In this document: positions 10,860 to 23,065 of the stretch, piece by piece
Layout of the letters: each line of letters opens with the position of its first letter
How positions within the stretch are numbered: position 1 is the stretch's first letter
Assembly (NCBI GenBank): GCA_026122225.1
Contig: JANEZZ010002061.1
Coordinates: 1,054,001-1,118,000 of the forward strand
Source of the DNA: Heloderma charlesbogerti
Lineage: Eukaryota > Chordata > Lepidosauria > Squamata > Helodermatidae
Direction of reading: 5' to 3'
Length of the DNA stretch: 64,000 bases
Made by a program: the position numbers and the translations under genes
The notes under the pieces: generated by a model
The model's input: the letters and a program-made list of their open reading frames with translations, nothing else
Database searches by the model: none
Told to the model about the DNA's origin: nothing

Positions 10860-12940
10860 GGACCAGCTTCACTTGGCTCCTCCTCTCCCTAAACTGTTTC
10901 AGTTCAAGCTGGTCCTTATAAGAAACTTATAGTTTAAGAACTGGTGCCTGAGTTTTCTTGGTTTACTCTTGTCTCTTTTTATATAAGTCACTCTGCTAGG
11001 CTTTTCTGAAGAGTGGGATAAAAATGCTACAAACAACATTTTCTTGCATTTTGCTCAATGAAGTTTTGTATAATTGAGAATTTAAAAAATAAGAGTACCA
11101 GAGATGAGAATTTTTAGATTACTGTATATTAAAAGCATCAGCAGATTATTTATTCATGTTAGCTCATGCGCACATATAATGTATAGCAGGTAGATGGAAA
11201 TCCATTTTTTAAGTAAAAAACAGACTAATAAAAATGAGGCTGTTCTACAGTTTATTTTGCTCAACAAGAAGTAATTGTTCTATTGCTTTTTTACAATGAG
11301 AAATATTGAACAAGAATACTAATGCAACCTACTGACATTATCAATCAATTTTTGTTAATGTAAACACTAAGATTTATTAAGCTCTACATGCAGCCGTTAT
11401 TAAGCCCTCACAAAACCTTCAGAAGAACACATTTTGTTTTTATTGAACAATCTCACTAAAATTGAAATATTTGACACTTAAAATAATATATTAATTCTTC
11501 TTTATGGCTATGGGGGAAAACATTTTTTTAAAATTAATTATGATTATTCCATTGCCTGGTAAATCTACTTTTGGTCATCAGCTACGAAGTTAGAATACTA
11601 ATGCAAGAGTTGATGCCATTAACATTGCCACTGTATTAGTAATAAAAGGAGGGATGGGGAAAAAAACAACATTTTAAATTCCCAAGTGCCAGCTTAAACT
11701 ATGGGGAAGGGTACATATATGTATGAATTTCTACCTATAGGGCTGCAAATTACAAGTATCTGCTTTTTTGAAGCTATTCTATATCTGTAGTATCACTGCA
11801 ATATGGAATGGGGGAAATGATTTAAAGAAATGATTAAAAAGGTGGCCTTTCCTTCTAATAATGTCTTAATATGCAGCAGTCAAGATGAGCCAGGAACTGA
11901 GGGCCAAAAGCCAGGGATCAGAAAGCGCACCAAGTATCAAAAGTCAATTAAGAACTATAATTGCGCAAGCAAATTCTCAGCCTGAACAGAAAGCTTTTAT
12001 AGTTCTTGATGAATTAACAACTAGAGACCCAATGAAGAATAGTTTTTCATTTTTTCAATCTTAAGTGTGGTTCATCCTGTACTTTCAGCATTAAAAAATT
12101 TTTTTTGCATAAACATTCATAAACATTTTTATGCACATTTCTCATAAACATATTTTTTGCAAGCATGTTTCCTAATATAATGCATTTTAATGTTATTTCC
12201 CCTAAAATATGCATTTTTTGATTGGAGAACTCCACTGCAAAATTGAGAAGAGTGCGGATTTCAAAGGATAACTCAGTTTCGGTTCACACAGCGGTCTCCG
12301 AAAGTACAAAATTAGGTAAGTTCACAATAAAACGTGGACTGAATTTCTTCCTCGTTCCAACCCAATAGCCAAGCTAGGTGGGTGGAGTCGCTTCACAGCA
12401 CAGGAAATGTTCTATGCTGTAGCATAAGGAGCTTCACCACATGGAAGTCATTTCTAAATCTGTGGGTCCTTGGGTCTAGCCTGAGTAGCTCCTGACACAA
12501 TGATTGGTAGCTTTTGTTTATTAAACTGTAAGCTATCTCAGTTTAATATCCTCAATATCTTAAAAAAAGTAAAGTTATTGAGATTTTGATAATGAGCATA
12601 TTTAATCAACTAATCTGTTAAAGGGAAATGGTAACTCAATTGAACATTCTTCTGTTGATTGACAGCCCTAATTTTAAGAAATGTTAATCTTTTTCTTTTT
12701 ACCTCTGCTGTACTATTTCAGAGGAGAGCCATATGTGTGATGAATAGGAAAGTATGATTATTTCCTGGGAATGATACGCTCTTTTGATGCAATCTGAAGA
12801 GGCTACTGGACAACCAGTGACATGGAATCTGGGCAGGATCCTGCTTCTCCCAGAGGGGAGATGACAGAAGGAGAAAAGCAAGGATCAGGGGGGCCTATCC
12901 TGACTTCAGAGAGTAGGCAGGGATAAGCCATTGGATATGC
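10860..12940. other. AT-rich intron, no recognised element
   Basis: More than 2 kb of AT-rich sequence without a recognisable exon or transposon frame. Around 12085-12195 the motif 'cataaaca(t)' recurs several times, and about 12195-12340 looks like one end of a decayed hAT-like repeat (weak). Confidence 0.45.
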
Positions 12941-13029
12941 CTGGCTTGCTGGGAAATTGGTCTGAGCTGTTGCTTGCAGAACTGAAGGTGGCTGGTTTGA
13001 GCCCTGTTTTCAGGGCAGGGAAGGAACAC

Positions 13030-13085
13030 AGCTCAGTGGCAGAGCACAAGGCCCCAGATTCAGTCTCTGGCATCTCTAGGTCAAG
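13030..13085 (+). repeat. tRNA-SINE head fragment
   Basis: 'acagctcagtggcagagcac' is an A-box-like tRNA head and 'gattcagtctctggcatctc' continues as in the SINE at 10385-10550, here on the plus strand. Only the head is preserved. Confidence 0.55.
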
Positions 13086-13109
13086 AGTTGGGTAGTTAGT
13101 GATATGAAA

Positions 13110-14100
13110 TACTACTACAAATTTATATTGCCCTTTATACGAGAGCGCATTCCAATTAACCCCAAACCATACAACACAATAATATAAACAAAGTCAATAA
13201 TTACACATTAAATAAACTATTAATCAAAATTTTAAGTACTTATAACCAATCATAAAACAAAACAACCAACCAATTTGAAACCCAATTACAACCCAGTTGT
13301 TCCTCACTTCATACACCAATGCCTCTGGCTCTGACTTGAACAAATAAGTTTTCAAGCCTCATTTAAATTTGTCCAACTCTGGTTCCACATGGAGGTATAA
13401 AGTGAGAGAATTCCACAATCGTGGGGCAAGATGAGAAAATGCCTAGAGCCTAGAGTTTTCCACTTTAGTCCAAGGAACCACCAAAACTCTGGAATCTGTG
13501 GACCGAGTTCTCCTAAGGGGAGCACGCCACACAACCAACTCCGCCAAATAACTGGGAAGATGCAGAGCCTTAAAAGTCAAGACAAGGAGTTTAAAATGTG
13601 TCCTTGCCCTGACAGGCAACTAATGCGATGCCCTGTGATAGTGGGAAACATGGGAATAACAGGGCAAATCTAATACAGCACGTACAGCACTGTCCTGTAC
13701 TAGAATAAGAGGACGGAGTGAAGAAGAAGGAAGACTGGCCAGGAGACTATCACAGTAATCTAGGTGGGAAACAACAAGGGCACAAACGAGAAGCCCCACC
13801 ATCTTGGGGGTCAGGAAATGGCAGATCTGGTAGATATTCACAAGATGAAAGCTATTTTCATCTTGTATTCACAAAGGAGTGAAGTGACAGCCGATCATCT
13901 ACCAGAACCCTGAAATCCATGGCCTCTGAGATGGGGGTCACCTGACAGCCCTGGAAGAGAAGGGGAGAAACACTCAAGGGATGGGCAGGGTGATCAGGAA
14001 GAAAAAACAAGATTTCCGTCTTGTTCATACTCCATAGTCAACTTTAACCAATGGGAGAACATCCATGACAAGATGAAAGACCTTGACCTGAGACCCTGGA
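13110..14100 (-). mobile_element. Decayed L2-type LINE, 3' part of ORF2
   Basis: In broken minus-strand frames I read pieces of the C-terminal part of an L2/CR1-group reverse transcriptase. These are NKTEILFF near 14010, VVSHLDYCDSLLASLP at 13620-13841, and near 13430-13340 a segment containing LAPRLWNSL and FKTYLF-like residues. Several stops and frameshifts separate them. The intact analogue in this window is at 29085-29900. An old copy. Confidence 0.75.
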
Positions 14101-14191
14101 TGTCCTGCATTGACTTTGGCAGACTCCGGGTGCAGGGCTAACATTCAGCAAATGTTCAAGCACGCAAATTTCAGTCTAATGAGATTCAGGC

Positions 14192-14704
14192 TAGGGATGT
14201 GCAAACATACCCTAGCTCGGGTTCTCCGGGCACCCACTGAAGTGCCGCCCCCACTCACCCCCCAGACCCAAGCTCAAGCTCCCCCGAGCTCGGCAAGTTG
14301 CCCGCACTCACCCCATCCGGTGAGTGCCTGCCATTTGCCGCCTTTTTTTAAAAATGGAAAATAGGGAGTTTAAAAAAACGCACATATTTAAATATGCGTG
14401 GTTTGGGGCCGGGAAAGCTTAATATGCACAATATAAATGCCTCTGATATTGTATATATTAAGCTTTCCCAGCCCCAAACTGCACATATTTAAATATGCAC
14501 ATTTTAAAAAACTCTCTTTTTTCTATTATTATTTTTTTAAAGCGGCAAGATGGTAGGTGTTCGCCAGATGGGTCGTGGTGAGTCCAGGAGAGCACGAGCC
14601 GGTGCGAGCGAGGGCAGGGGCTTGGTGAGCACAGTCCAGGGGGGTGGAGGTGGGGGCCCCCCCGACAGACTTCTGGACCCAGTCGGGCATCCACAACATC
14701 CCTA
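14192..14704. mobile_element. hAT-like MITE, long imperfect palindrome, 8-bp duplication
   Basis: The ends are TAGGGATGT and ACATCCCTA. The 8 bases outside are ATTCAGGC (14184-14191) and GTTCAGGC (14705-14712), a 7/8 target duplication as expected for hAT transposons. Inside, 14370-14425 and 14457-14515 are inverted copies ('cacatatttaaatatg' in each, then 'gtttgggg(c)c(g/t)gggaaagc' and its complement). Outer GC-rich parts also pair loosely around 'ccatccggtgagtgcc'. There is no transposase, so it is non-autonomous. Confidence 0.75.
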
Positions 14705-14712
14705 GTTCAGGC

Positions 14713-15369
14713 CAAGGCAGGAGAGGTCAAGATAGCAGGCAAAGGTCAAAGTACAGGCAATCATCAGATAAGTGGGGTACGGCTAAGGCAAAAATGGTCA
14801 AGATAGCAGGAACAGGTCAAAACACAATTAGGCAGTCAGATACATTACACAGCCCAGAAGCAGAGTCAAGAAGGATTCCAAGTGTCAGTAGCATGGAGCA
14901 CTAACCACAGGGCAAGGGCCAGGAGGCAAGGTAGAAGGCACAGGAGCTACAAGAACAGTATTGTTTCCAACAGTGACTAGGCAGACATTGAAGGCTTTTA
15001 ACCCCAAAGCCTGCTGAGCTCCATCCAGGGCTCACCTGCAGTACATTAGAGCTCTCTGGGCAGAGCCCTACTCAAGAGGAGTTGCTTTCTCCTGAGGAGT
15101 CTTTCTTTGCAAGTGAGCACTCTTTCTCACAGGAGCTTTACTGGCCTATTGCTTGAGGCGACGATGCTTCTGGGGGCCAGGAGGTTGCTCAGCCTCTGCC
15201 TCAGAGGCACAGCCCCCTCTGCCGACAGGGACAGACCTGCAGCCATCTCCCCCGAGGGCCAAGGCTCCTCATGTTCTGGCAGCAATGACTGACCTGGGGT
15301 GCCCTCAGTTTCTGGGCACTCTTGCTCTTTGCCTGAGGAGGATTCCTCCAGTGGGGTCATGACACTGGA
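14713..15369 (-). mobile_element. Possible degraded LTR
   Basis: On the minus strand the stretch would start with TGTCATGACCCC (15369) and contains a GC-rich 5' part followed by a C/T-rich 3' part with repeated 'ctatcttgacc' units. This composition resembles squamate LTRs, and the start resembles the TGTCAGG LTRs elsewhere in the window. A clean CA end and a target duplication were not found. It could equally be an unclassified repeat. Confidence 0.35.
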
Positions 15370-15460
15370 GAGCCTACCCCAGAGTAGACAATACTGAGAG
15401 TAGGTGGACAAATAGTCTGACCTGGTATAAAGCAGCATCCTATATGAGGCCACAGCACTA
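15365..15460 (+). repeat. tRNA-SINE body fragment
   Basis: 'ctggagagcctaccccagag', 'agacaatactgag' and 'agtctgacctggtataaagc' match the body of the SINE at 10385-10550, on the opposite strand. Confidence 0.55.
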
Positions 15461-18426
15461 TGTTCCTATAATACGAAGGCTGTCTGTGGAGCTGGTTGAT
15501 AAAGAGGGAGGGCTCTACTGAGAGGTCCTACTGCCAACGGCTGAAAGTGCTGAGAAGGGCGTTGTGAAGTTACTTTTGTTCCCTGCACCTGAAGCAACTT
15601 CCCTGGTTGCCTTTAGGGGGACTGACTAGACTTGAAACCCTCACACTGGGAATAGTTCCTTCCTTCCTTCCTTCCTTCCTTCCTAACAAGCAACACCATC
15701 ATTCTCTCATTTTCAGCTCTAACTCCCTGACTCTTTTCAGCATCTCAATACCTAAGCCAATCACCCTCCTGAGAGTTATTAACCACTGTCAAAGAACGCC
15801 AGAAGTGTTTACATGGAATTCACATCACAACAATCACTAGCAGCAGAAATTTTTATTAAAGCCCTAAATCTTGGCTTACTTGCTCTTTCTCCCCAAGAAC
15901 TGACAGGATACAGCTAACTCCAGGTATATATGGAAAAAAATTATAACTAGGCTGTGCTTTTTGCAAAGCACAATATGAGAGGAATTGAATTCAAAAGGAT
16001 CTTGAATAAATAACATTGCACTTGCCAATCCTTGGGAAACAACAATGAACTGATCCATGCAACCATTTGTGATGCAGAAAGGTACCATGTGCTTTCAGTT
16101 AATGGCAGCCACTGATGGAGAAGGTGTGGTTGGGAGCATGAGAAGAAATAGTTGCGAGTTGGACTTCTGTTCATCCTGGCTAGTCAGCAAACACCCACAA
16201 AGCAGGATTTTTAACACTGTATAAAGCTGTAGGCAAAGGCTTGGGGAAAAGGAGCTATGCAATCTCTGAAGAGGGAGATAACATTTTATTATTTATTACA
16301 TTGCTATACTGCCCAATAGCTGAACATCACTAACAAACAACCACAAATTCCTGCAGTCACATCATTAACTTTGTATGGTCACTGTATTAAAGCCCACAGA
16401 AAGAGCATCACTAGAGAACAAACCATTTCCCTTTAACCTCTCAAGGCACAGACTGTGGATCAAAGCCACAAGCACAGACCCTATGCCATACCCAGAATTC
16501 AATCCACAAGTCTGAATAAGTGCGCGCGCGCACACACACACACACACACGGAGTGCACAGAATTTTACGCTTGCTTTATAATTCAGCATCCTGAGAATAC
16601 CAGCTTTCAGTACCACCTTGGGCTGCATACCAAAGATGGCCAGAAGACACAAGATGGCTGCTTATCAAAGGACACGCTACATGGGGAGATAATCAGTGCT
16701 AAGCAGGGATGCTTGAAGAATGTGATCTTTGCACATTCTGATATAAACTCACCTGATCTGCAGCTCCCAGACTTTTGCACTTTCTGACTGTTCTGACATA
16801 GTTCTTGGCTTGAAGAATGTATCCAAAAATAAGTTTCAAATGCATGGGTCAGAGATCTGCTTGGAAACCACCAAGAGTAGGCCTTTAGTACATTGGCTCC
16901 CACCCTATGGAATGCCCTTCCATAGTACATGCACCTATGCTACTTTGTTTTCAGCATTTTCTGAAGGCTATTCTTTTCAGGCAAGTATTTCCTGAGTAGT
17001 CGAAATCCCAGACACTATTGTATTGATGTTCTCTGCTTTTACTGATAATCTTTTGTGTTCTGTATTTTAATTTGTTGTATGCCTCTCTGATATCTTTTGA
17101 TGTGGAACAGTTTATACATTTTATAATAAATAGATAAATAAAGCATATTAAAAAAACAGATAGCCCTTTGGTCTGATCCAACAGGACTCTACTTATGTTC
17201 AAAATACACATTTTAATATGAATTTTTGTCCATTTTCTTTTAAATTACAGATTAATTGAATGTGGAAATGGGACAGAACAAACTTATGGATGAGCACATG
17301 CAAAAACAAGGACCAGAAATCAACTGATTCACCCATCCCTCATGCTGAGAGGTTCATACTAAACCCCATTGTTCAAAGGTCCAAATAAACAGCCCCGAAT
17401 TTCAGGTTTTGTCTTGACCATTTTCAGAGGGGTGTTTAAACATCTGGTGAATGTTTGAGCATGAAATGAGTGGGCTTAATTTACATGCATAAAAACTAGG
17501 CAGATGCATTAAAATATCTTGCTGAGTTGGGAGCTAAATGAGGATCACAGGAGGAATATTGCATAAGGGTATTACCATATTCGTCAATCTGTTAGCAACC
17601 AACAATATAATTCCAATTTACAAAAAAAAGGGAGGGTGAGGAGGGGAAGAAGTGAAGAGCATTTCCAGCTTTTCAAATGCTGTGAATCTGAGTGGGCCCA
17701 TAAATCCTTTTCAGTTGCAACAATTAAATACCAAAAAAAATTAAAACCAGAAGTGTAACAAGACTGGATCTAAATGAGAACAACAAAGCGCATTCATGGC
17801 AGAGGGATGTATTTAAACCCCAGCCCATGTATTTGCAAGCAGAATGATAATCAATAAAAGATGGCGTGGGCGGTTTAATTTGTACAAACAGTTATTTCTT
17901 TTCTTTTTAATGTTGAAACACAGCTCTGCACCTTAATGTTTTTTTGTGGGTTTTTTTAAAGAAAATAATACAGCCTGAAGGAGGCTAGATCTTCCTGACT
18001 GACGGAGAAGGATAATGGCTGGAAGATTTTAAAGCTGAACAGGAAAGGACAAACGTATAACCAACAAAGAAGAGAAAATGTATGACAAAGGGAGATTATT
18101 TAGAGTGCAATCTTATGCACATTTAGACAGAAAAAAGTGCTACATCTCCCAGCATTCCCCAGCCAGCATACATATGATTGCGCCCTTAGCTTTCTTTGTT
18201 TTTTTAGGTCATCTGTGTGGCAAAAATTGTGAGTTAGTCATTTTCTTTTGTGGGCTTATTTGCAAAGCTGTTTTGAATATGGGGACAACACCCTGTTAGC
18301 CCCCAGACCTCTCTGATGATCACTCCTCAGATAATGACCTCAAGCCAGGATAATCTGACCAGGAGGTCTCATGACTTTTGGATCCACCAATCATGTAGTC
18401 AGAGGAGGAAATCTCTGTAGATCAGG
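15461..18426. other. Intron with microsatellites and LINE tails
   Basis: It holds a (TTCC)n tract (about 15657-15684) and a (CG)n(CA)n tract (16521-16549). An L2-like 3' tail fragment lies on the minus strand near 16285-16330 ('atactgcccaatagctga') and a LINE-tail-like segment on the plus strand near 17050-17145 with (aaat)n. A fragment ending 'cacccatccct' near 17340 may be a hAT-like end. No exon was recognised. Confidence 0.5.
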
Positions 18427-18553
18427 AATGGGGAGCCTGTTCCCCTCCAGATGTTGGTGGACTACAGCTCCAATCATCCCTGACCACTGACCACACTGGC
18501 TAGGGCTGACAGGACCTGGAGTCCAACAATATCTGGAGGTCCAACGGTTTCCA
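18427..18553. mobile_element. Short palindromic MITE-like repeat, second copy
   Basis: Same family as 3006-3130: 'cccctccagatgttggtgga' at the left pairs with 'tccaacaatatctggagg' at the right, with a middle 'ccactggctagggctga'-type segment. Non-coding foldback. Confidence 0.55.
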
Positions 18554-20037
18554 CACCGGTTTCCACAACAGTTGTAGACCTCACTGAGGAGCAGAAAGCT
18601 TACAAAGCCTCAAACCTGGCACTGGCGGTTCACAGCCTTAAAGAGAGGTATAAGCAATTAGGGGGTGGGGGTGCTAATCTGGACTAGAACCCTACAGTGT
18701 GTGTGTGTGTGTGTGTGTGTGTAGGGGGCTTTGCCCCTTTGTCTCCTGTTGCAGTCCTGATATGGACTGGGTCCCCATTCCTGCAATATAGATAGATACA
18801 TTTATCACAATCGCAGATCAGCACATTGCCTGCAATATATATTGCCATCTCCTTTAATGCAAGGGTGGGCAACATGTGGCCTATGGGCTGCACACGTACC
18901 CCTGCCCCCCCCCCCGCCACACCAAAATCCAGTGGCAGGACGGTGGTGACAAGAAAAAAAGGCTCCTTTTAAAAGTGAAATGCTGTGGTTTGCTGCTGAA
19001 ATTCAGCAGTGTCATGGCAAAAAGGAGCTATTTTAAAACAAAATAGTCCCCTTTCCAGCCACTGCCATGCTGCTGAAATCTGACAGCAAACAACAGCTTT
19101 TCGCTTTTAAAATCAGCCTGTCACTGCTGCCCCACTGCCGAATTTCTGTGTGTGGGGTGGGGAAGGCTTGAAAAATCCCTATCCCGCCACTAGGGTCCTG
19201 ATCCAGATCAGGCCCCTGTGCTTACCCTAGACTAAAAGAGAAAAATATGTATGTAGCTGCTAGCCATGTCTTTAAAGTAACCCATGGTCTGGCCCAAGCT
19301 AGTGAACATCATCATATCCTGTGGCAGTGAAACTGTAATTAAATGTGTGATGTGCTACTTCCTTTCATCTGGTCTGAACCTACTGCTGATCAGTTTCACT
19401 GGGCAACCCAAATTCTAGTGTATCCTGTCTCCAAACTATTTGTTATTCTGTATATAAATGTCTGATGATCAGTTTCATTTTGAAGCTCTTCCCAGTAACT
19501 CCCCCAAATGAGTGTGCCTTTTCCCCTGCTTCTGCACACTAAATTGACATTTTCCATCAGCTGTCCATGCCACCAGTCTCCCAAGGCTGTTGGTTTTCAT
19601 CAAGACCTCCACTGGAGAAAGCAAAAGGCACTATTCAGAGCTATTCACTGTTGCTACCATGCACACATCCAAGACAGTGCACTGTCCCTTTAAATCCCTC
19701 ACAGCTTCACTTCTGGAGTGCAGCATCATCACCCCACTTGGGGCATATAAGGATTCAGTTGAGCTTTTAGGCGGTAACAGATCATCTCCTACTGACTGTG
19801 GAAACTCTTCCAGGCCTGTACTATTTGAGTTGGAAATCAAAGTATTTGTTTCCTGGGTTCTGGAGTTACTCCACCCACCAGGCTGGTCACTGGCTCTCCC
19901 TGACAAGGACGGACTATAAAGGCTTCCTGTTCAGGCTGGGCAACAACAGTATTCACCATGTCTGATGACTCCAGGCTTAGTGGCTGCCTGTAGCCTAACT
20001 TTCCAAGTAGTAAGTCCAATCTTGGGCTCAGGAGTAG
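18554..20037. other. Intron with microsatellite and dispersed repeat
   Basis: It contains a (GT)n microsatellite at 18696-18722 and a C run at 18904-18915. A segment at about 19855-19985 ('ggttctggag', 'gactataaaggcttcctgtt', 'gggcaacaacag') is similar to 37220-37345 and 49020-49130. That part of the duplicated segment is therefore a dispersed repeat. No exon seen. Confidence 0.5.
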
Positions 20038-20452
20038 TTGTTCAGTTGTTAAGTCGTGTCCGATTCTTTGTGACCCCATGGACCGTAACACACCAGGCCT
20101 TCCTGTCCTCCGCTCTCTCCCGGAGTGTGCTCAAGTTCATATTCATTGCATCAGTGATGCTATCTAGCCATCTCTGCCGTCCCCTTCTCCTTTTACCTTC
20201 AATCTTTCCCAGCATCAGGGTCTTTTCCAGGGAGTTTTCTCTTCGCATTAGGTGGCCAAAATATTTGAGCTTCAGTTTCAGTATCTGTCCTTCCAATGAG
20301 CAGTCAGGGTTGATTTCCTTTAGGATTGACTGATTTGACCTCCTTGCAGTCCAGGGGACTCGTAAGAGTCTTCTCCAGCACCACAGTTTGAAAGCATCAA
20401 TTCTTCGGCGCTCAGCCTTCCTTATAGTCCAGCTCTCACAGCCATACATTAC
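20038..20452 (-). mobile_element. BovB (RTE) LINE, 3' fragment
   Basis: The 3' terminus is the BovB signature, seen here as 'gttgttcagttgttaagtcg' on the plus strand. The minus-strand frame encodes the end of the BovB ORF: YGCESWTIRKAE, FGHLMRRENSLEKTLMLG and a GKRRRGRQR stretch. It is severely 5'-truncated. Its upstream end is cut exactly where the palindromic element at 20453 begins, so the latter was probably inserted into it. Confidence 0.93.
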
Positions 20453-20955
20453 TAGGGATGGCAGATAACTCCGCCACGGATCTCGGGGAGGCCGAATGCC
20501 AGTGCATTCGGCCCCCCGAAATCTGTGGTGGAACGGCCTGCCACCCCCACGGATCCCCCCGGGACGAGACATACCTGGGGTGGATCTTCCGGGTGGCTGC
20601 TGCCACTGCCATTTGCAGGTTTTGTTTTTTTACACAGACGCGATAGGCTATGTAAGTTTTTACGTAGCCTAAAATGTCTGGGTAAAAAAAAAAAGGCGTA
20701 CGCAAATGGCGGCAGCTATGGCCATTTTTTTTTCACCCATTTTTTTTTTTTACCCAGACGTTTTAGGCTACGTAAAAACTTACGTAGCCTAAAACAACTG
20801 GGTAAAAAAAAAAAAGGCGTACGCAAATGGCGGCGGCTATGGCCGCCGCCATTTGCGTTCCTTATTTTGGGCCGTCTTAGTCTACGTAAATAATTACATA
20901 GACTAAGACGGCAAAAATAAGGGGAACGCAAATAGCGTTTTTTATTTTTAAAAAC
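20453..20955. mobile_element. Foldback element of nested palindromes, locus 1
   Basis: It starts TAGGGATGGCAGA, like hAT-type MITE ends. A GC-rich head contains the hairpin GGCCGAATGC/GCATTCGGCC. Then come at least four hairpins in series. Two (about 20627-20697 and 20741-20815) carry TAGGCTACGTAA arms bounded by T and A runs. A perfect 17-bp pair, ACGCAAATGGCGGCGGC, is at 20821-20837/20842-20858. A TCTACGTAA pair flanked by 'ccttatttt'/'aaaaataagg' is at about 20859-20921. A further CGCAAATAGCG arm is cut off near 20935. No coding frame is credible. Locus 2 is at 21620-22218. Confidence 0.7.
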
Positions 20956-21619
20956 ATTTTATAGTCAGTGGGTGGCTGGGCAGGCATCTACACATGATTA
21001 CAGATGGCCATTTTATTATTTTAACCTTTAACATACATTATCTTTTTCTACAACAAAATGGTACTTATCCCCAAGTAAATGTGTTTACCATCAGGACAGC
21101 AGTAGCAAACTCAATTTTATTCCTGTAGTCATGATGGAGCTATGACTTAAATGAGTTTTAAATGCAAAACTGTACATATGCAGGGTATTTCTTTTGGGGG
21201 TTTTAATCAGAGTTGGCAAAAGGTTTTGTTTTTGTTCTTTGATCTAAGATCTCAGGAATTTAAAAGCAGTTATAAAGCTTGGAATGGTGGGTTGTGAGGG
21301 AGAGTAGGGAAACGTTAGCTCTGTGCTCCCCAACTGAAGTAATAAACATAACGATCTAAACTCCCCACCCCATCATTACTCCCAGGGTCTAAAATTACCT
21401 AGCTGTACCACTGTGGGGATTTAGAGACTATCAAAGAACTTTACAAGGTCAAGGGCTGGAATCCTTGTCTTCAGCTTGTCAGGTTTCGCACAACTACATT
21501 GGCAGAATGTGTTGCTTCTCCTGGGAACACTGATCAAAGTGCAAGACATTACTGGGCCTTCTTCTCCCTGCTAGACGTTCATGCCGCTCTTCCACCTGCC
21601 AAAGACTTCTACTTACACC
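20956..21619. other. Spacer between two foldback loci
   Basis: About 660 bp without a recognised gene or repeat. It is not palindromic, unlike its two neighbours. Confidence 0.5.
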
Positions 21620-22218
21620 TACGGATGTCAGAGAATTCCGCCACGGATCTCAGTGAGGCCGAATGCCAGTGCATTCGACCCCCGAACTCTGTGGCGGAAC
21701 GGCCTGCCCCCCACGCCCCCCTGCGGACCCCCCCCGGGACAAGACTCACCTGGGGCGAATCTTCCGGGTGGCAGTGGCTCTGGCGGCGGCCGGTCTTCTG
21801 ACCGGCTGCCTCCACCGCCATTTCCAGGCTTGTGTAAAAAAAAAAAAAAAAGACGTGATAGGCTACATAAAGATTTACGTAGGCTAAAACGGGGAATCAA
21901 AAAGGGACGCAAATAGCGCCCGCTACGCTATTTGCGTTCCCCTTTATTTTCGCCGTCATAGTCTACGTAAATATTTACGTAGATTAAGATGGCCAAAAAG
22001 AAGGAACGCAAATGGCGGTGGCCATAGCCGCCGCCATTTGCATACGCAGTTTGTTTTTTTACACAGAGCCCTCCGCGGCCGGAAATCCGGCTGCGGACGG
22101 CTCTGGCCTGGCTGGGCCTGGCCAGCTGCTCTGAGGAGCTGCCGCAGAGCACAGCCGGCCGTTCGAGGATTCCGGGGGGAGGAACGGAGCGCCTCCCCCC
22201 CCGGCCAGGATTCCACAC
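21620..22218. mobile_element. Foldback element of nested palindromes, locus 2
   Basis: The head is nearly the same as locus 1 ('gaattccgccacggatctca', 'gaggccgaatgccagtgcat'), again followed by an A-run and palindromes. A TAGGCTACATAAA/TTTACGTAGGCTA pair lies at about 21858-21888. CGCAAATAGCG/CGCTATTTGCG is at about 21908-21936. GTCTACGTAAATATTTACGTAG-type symmetry is at about 21961-21984. CGCAAATGGCGG/CCGCCATTTGC is at about 22007-22040. A CCGCGGCCGGAAATCCGGC hairpin and a GC-rich right end ('gattccacacctata') close it. No target duplication was found. Confidence 0.7.
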
Positions 22219-23065
22219 CTATAATACTCACCCTTGTTAGATTTCTGTACAGGCTTTGGTATAGACCAAGGAAGCCAGAATGGCATGAATAACCTTACCA
22301 TGATCACATTGTGCTAATGTCTGTGTCAGGGTTCTCCTTATGACCTGCCCCCCTGAGCAACTCCTTAAGGATCTCTTGGCTCCTTAAGAGTCCCACCTTC
22401 CTTGTTTTAAAGTTCCCCTTCCCAGTAATGTGGGGTTTAGGCTGTAGACATGGGGTGATTGACACTCTAGACACAGGGTTTAACCACAACAGTTTACTGG
22501 TAAATTAAAGCAAGCAAATTACAACTAAAGAGTTGTAATAGAGCTGAGTTGTAAACAATAGAGTTGTAAGAGTTGTACAATAGAGTTGTAAGAGTTTACA
22601 ACTAAAGAGTTGTAAACAATAGAGCTGAGTGATACAAAAGGCATTAAGAGAAACTAAAAGTCACAAAATGCAAGTTCCTTTACCCTACCTGTGCTTAGAT
22701 TCCTCTAGGCTGCTCCTTCCTGCTCTGGTCTTCTGACTCTACTCTTACTGGCTCTCTCGCTCTCTTTATATACCCTCCTCCCTCAAAACCAAAAGTACTG
22801 TTTCAACCATGAAGAAATTAAACTTAACTGGGAACTGAAACAGAAACTTAACTGGAGACTTGAAACTATTCTTCTTAAGGATACCCCCTCCCAACAAAAA
22901 ACTTGCGGCCTCTAAGCCTGACCCTTTTCCCCTTTGCCTGTGTAGGCCTCAAACTGTGAGTCAGGTGAGCCTTCTTGGCAACAGAATGGATCAGCAGGCT
23001 TCAGTTCACAGGGAACAGAGGCACAATCTTAGATATACACTGACTCAGATGGCTTTAAAAGGGGA
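22219..23065. repeat. LTR-like or unclassified repeat with TTGTAA tandem tract
   Basis: At about 22518-22632 the units 'agagttgtaa' and 'caatagag(c/t)tg' recur in direct and inverted order, forming a small minisatellite. The region from 'tgtcagggttctcct' (22324) to 'cttcttggcaaca' (22985) has TG...CA ends and a TATA-like box near 22766, which could mark an LTR. No matching flanking duplication was found, so this stays a weak suggestion. Confidence 0.35.

Noticed and set aside
20525..20931. Lys-rich frames on both strands
   Set aside because: They are produced by A and T runs and palindromes of the foldback element and mirror each other on the two strands.
22324..22985. A full LTR with TG...CA ends
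   Set aside because: The 5-bp flanks do not match and no polyadenylation signal was seen; kept only as a weak possibility within a repeat entry.
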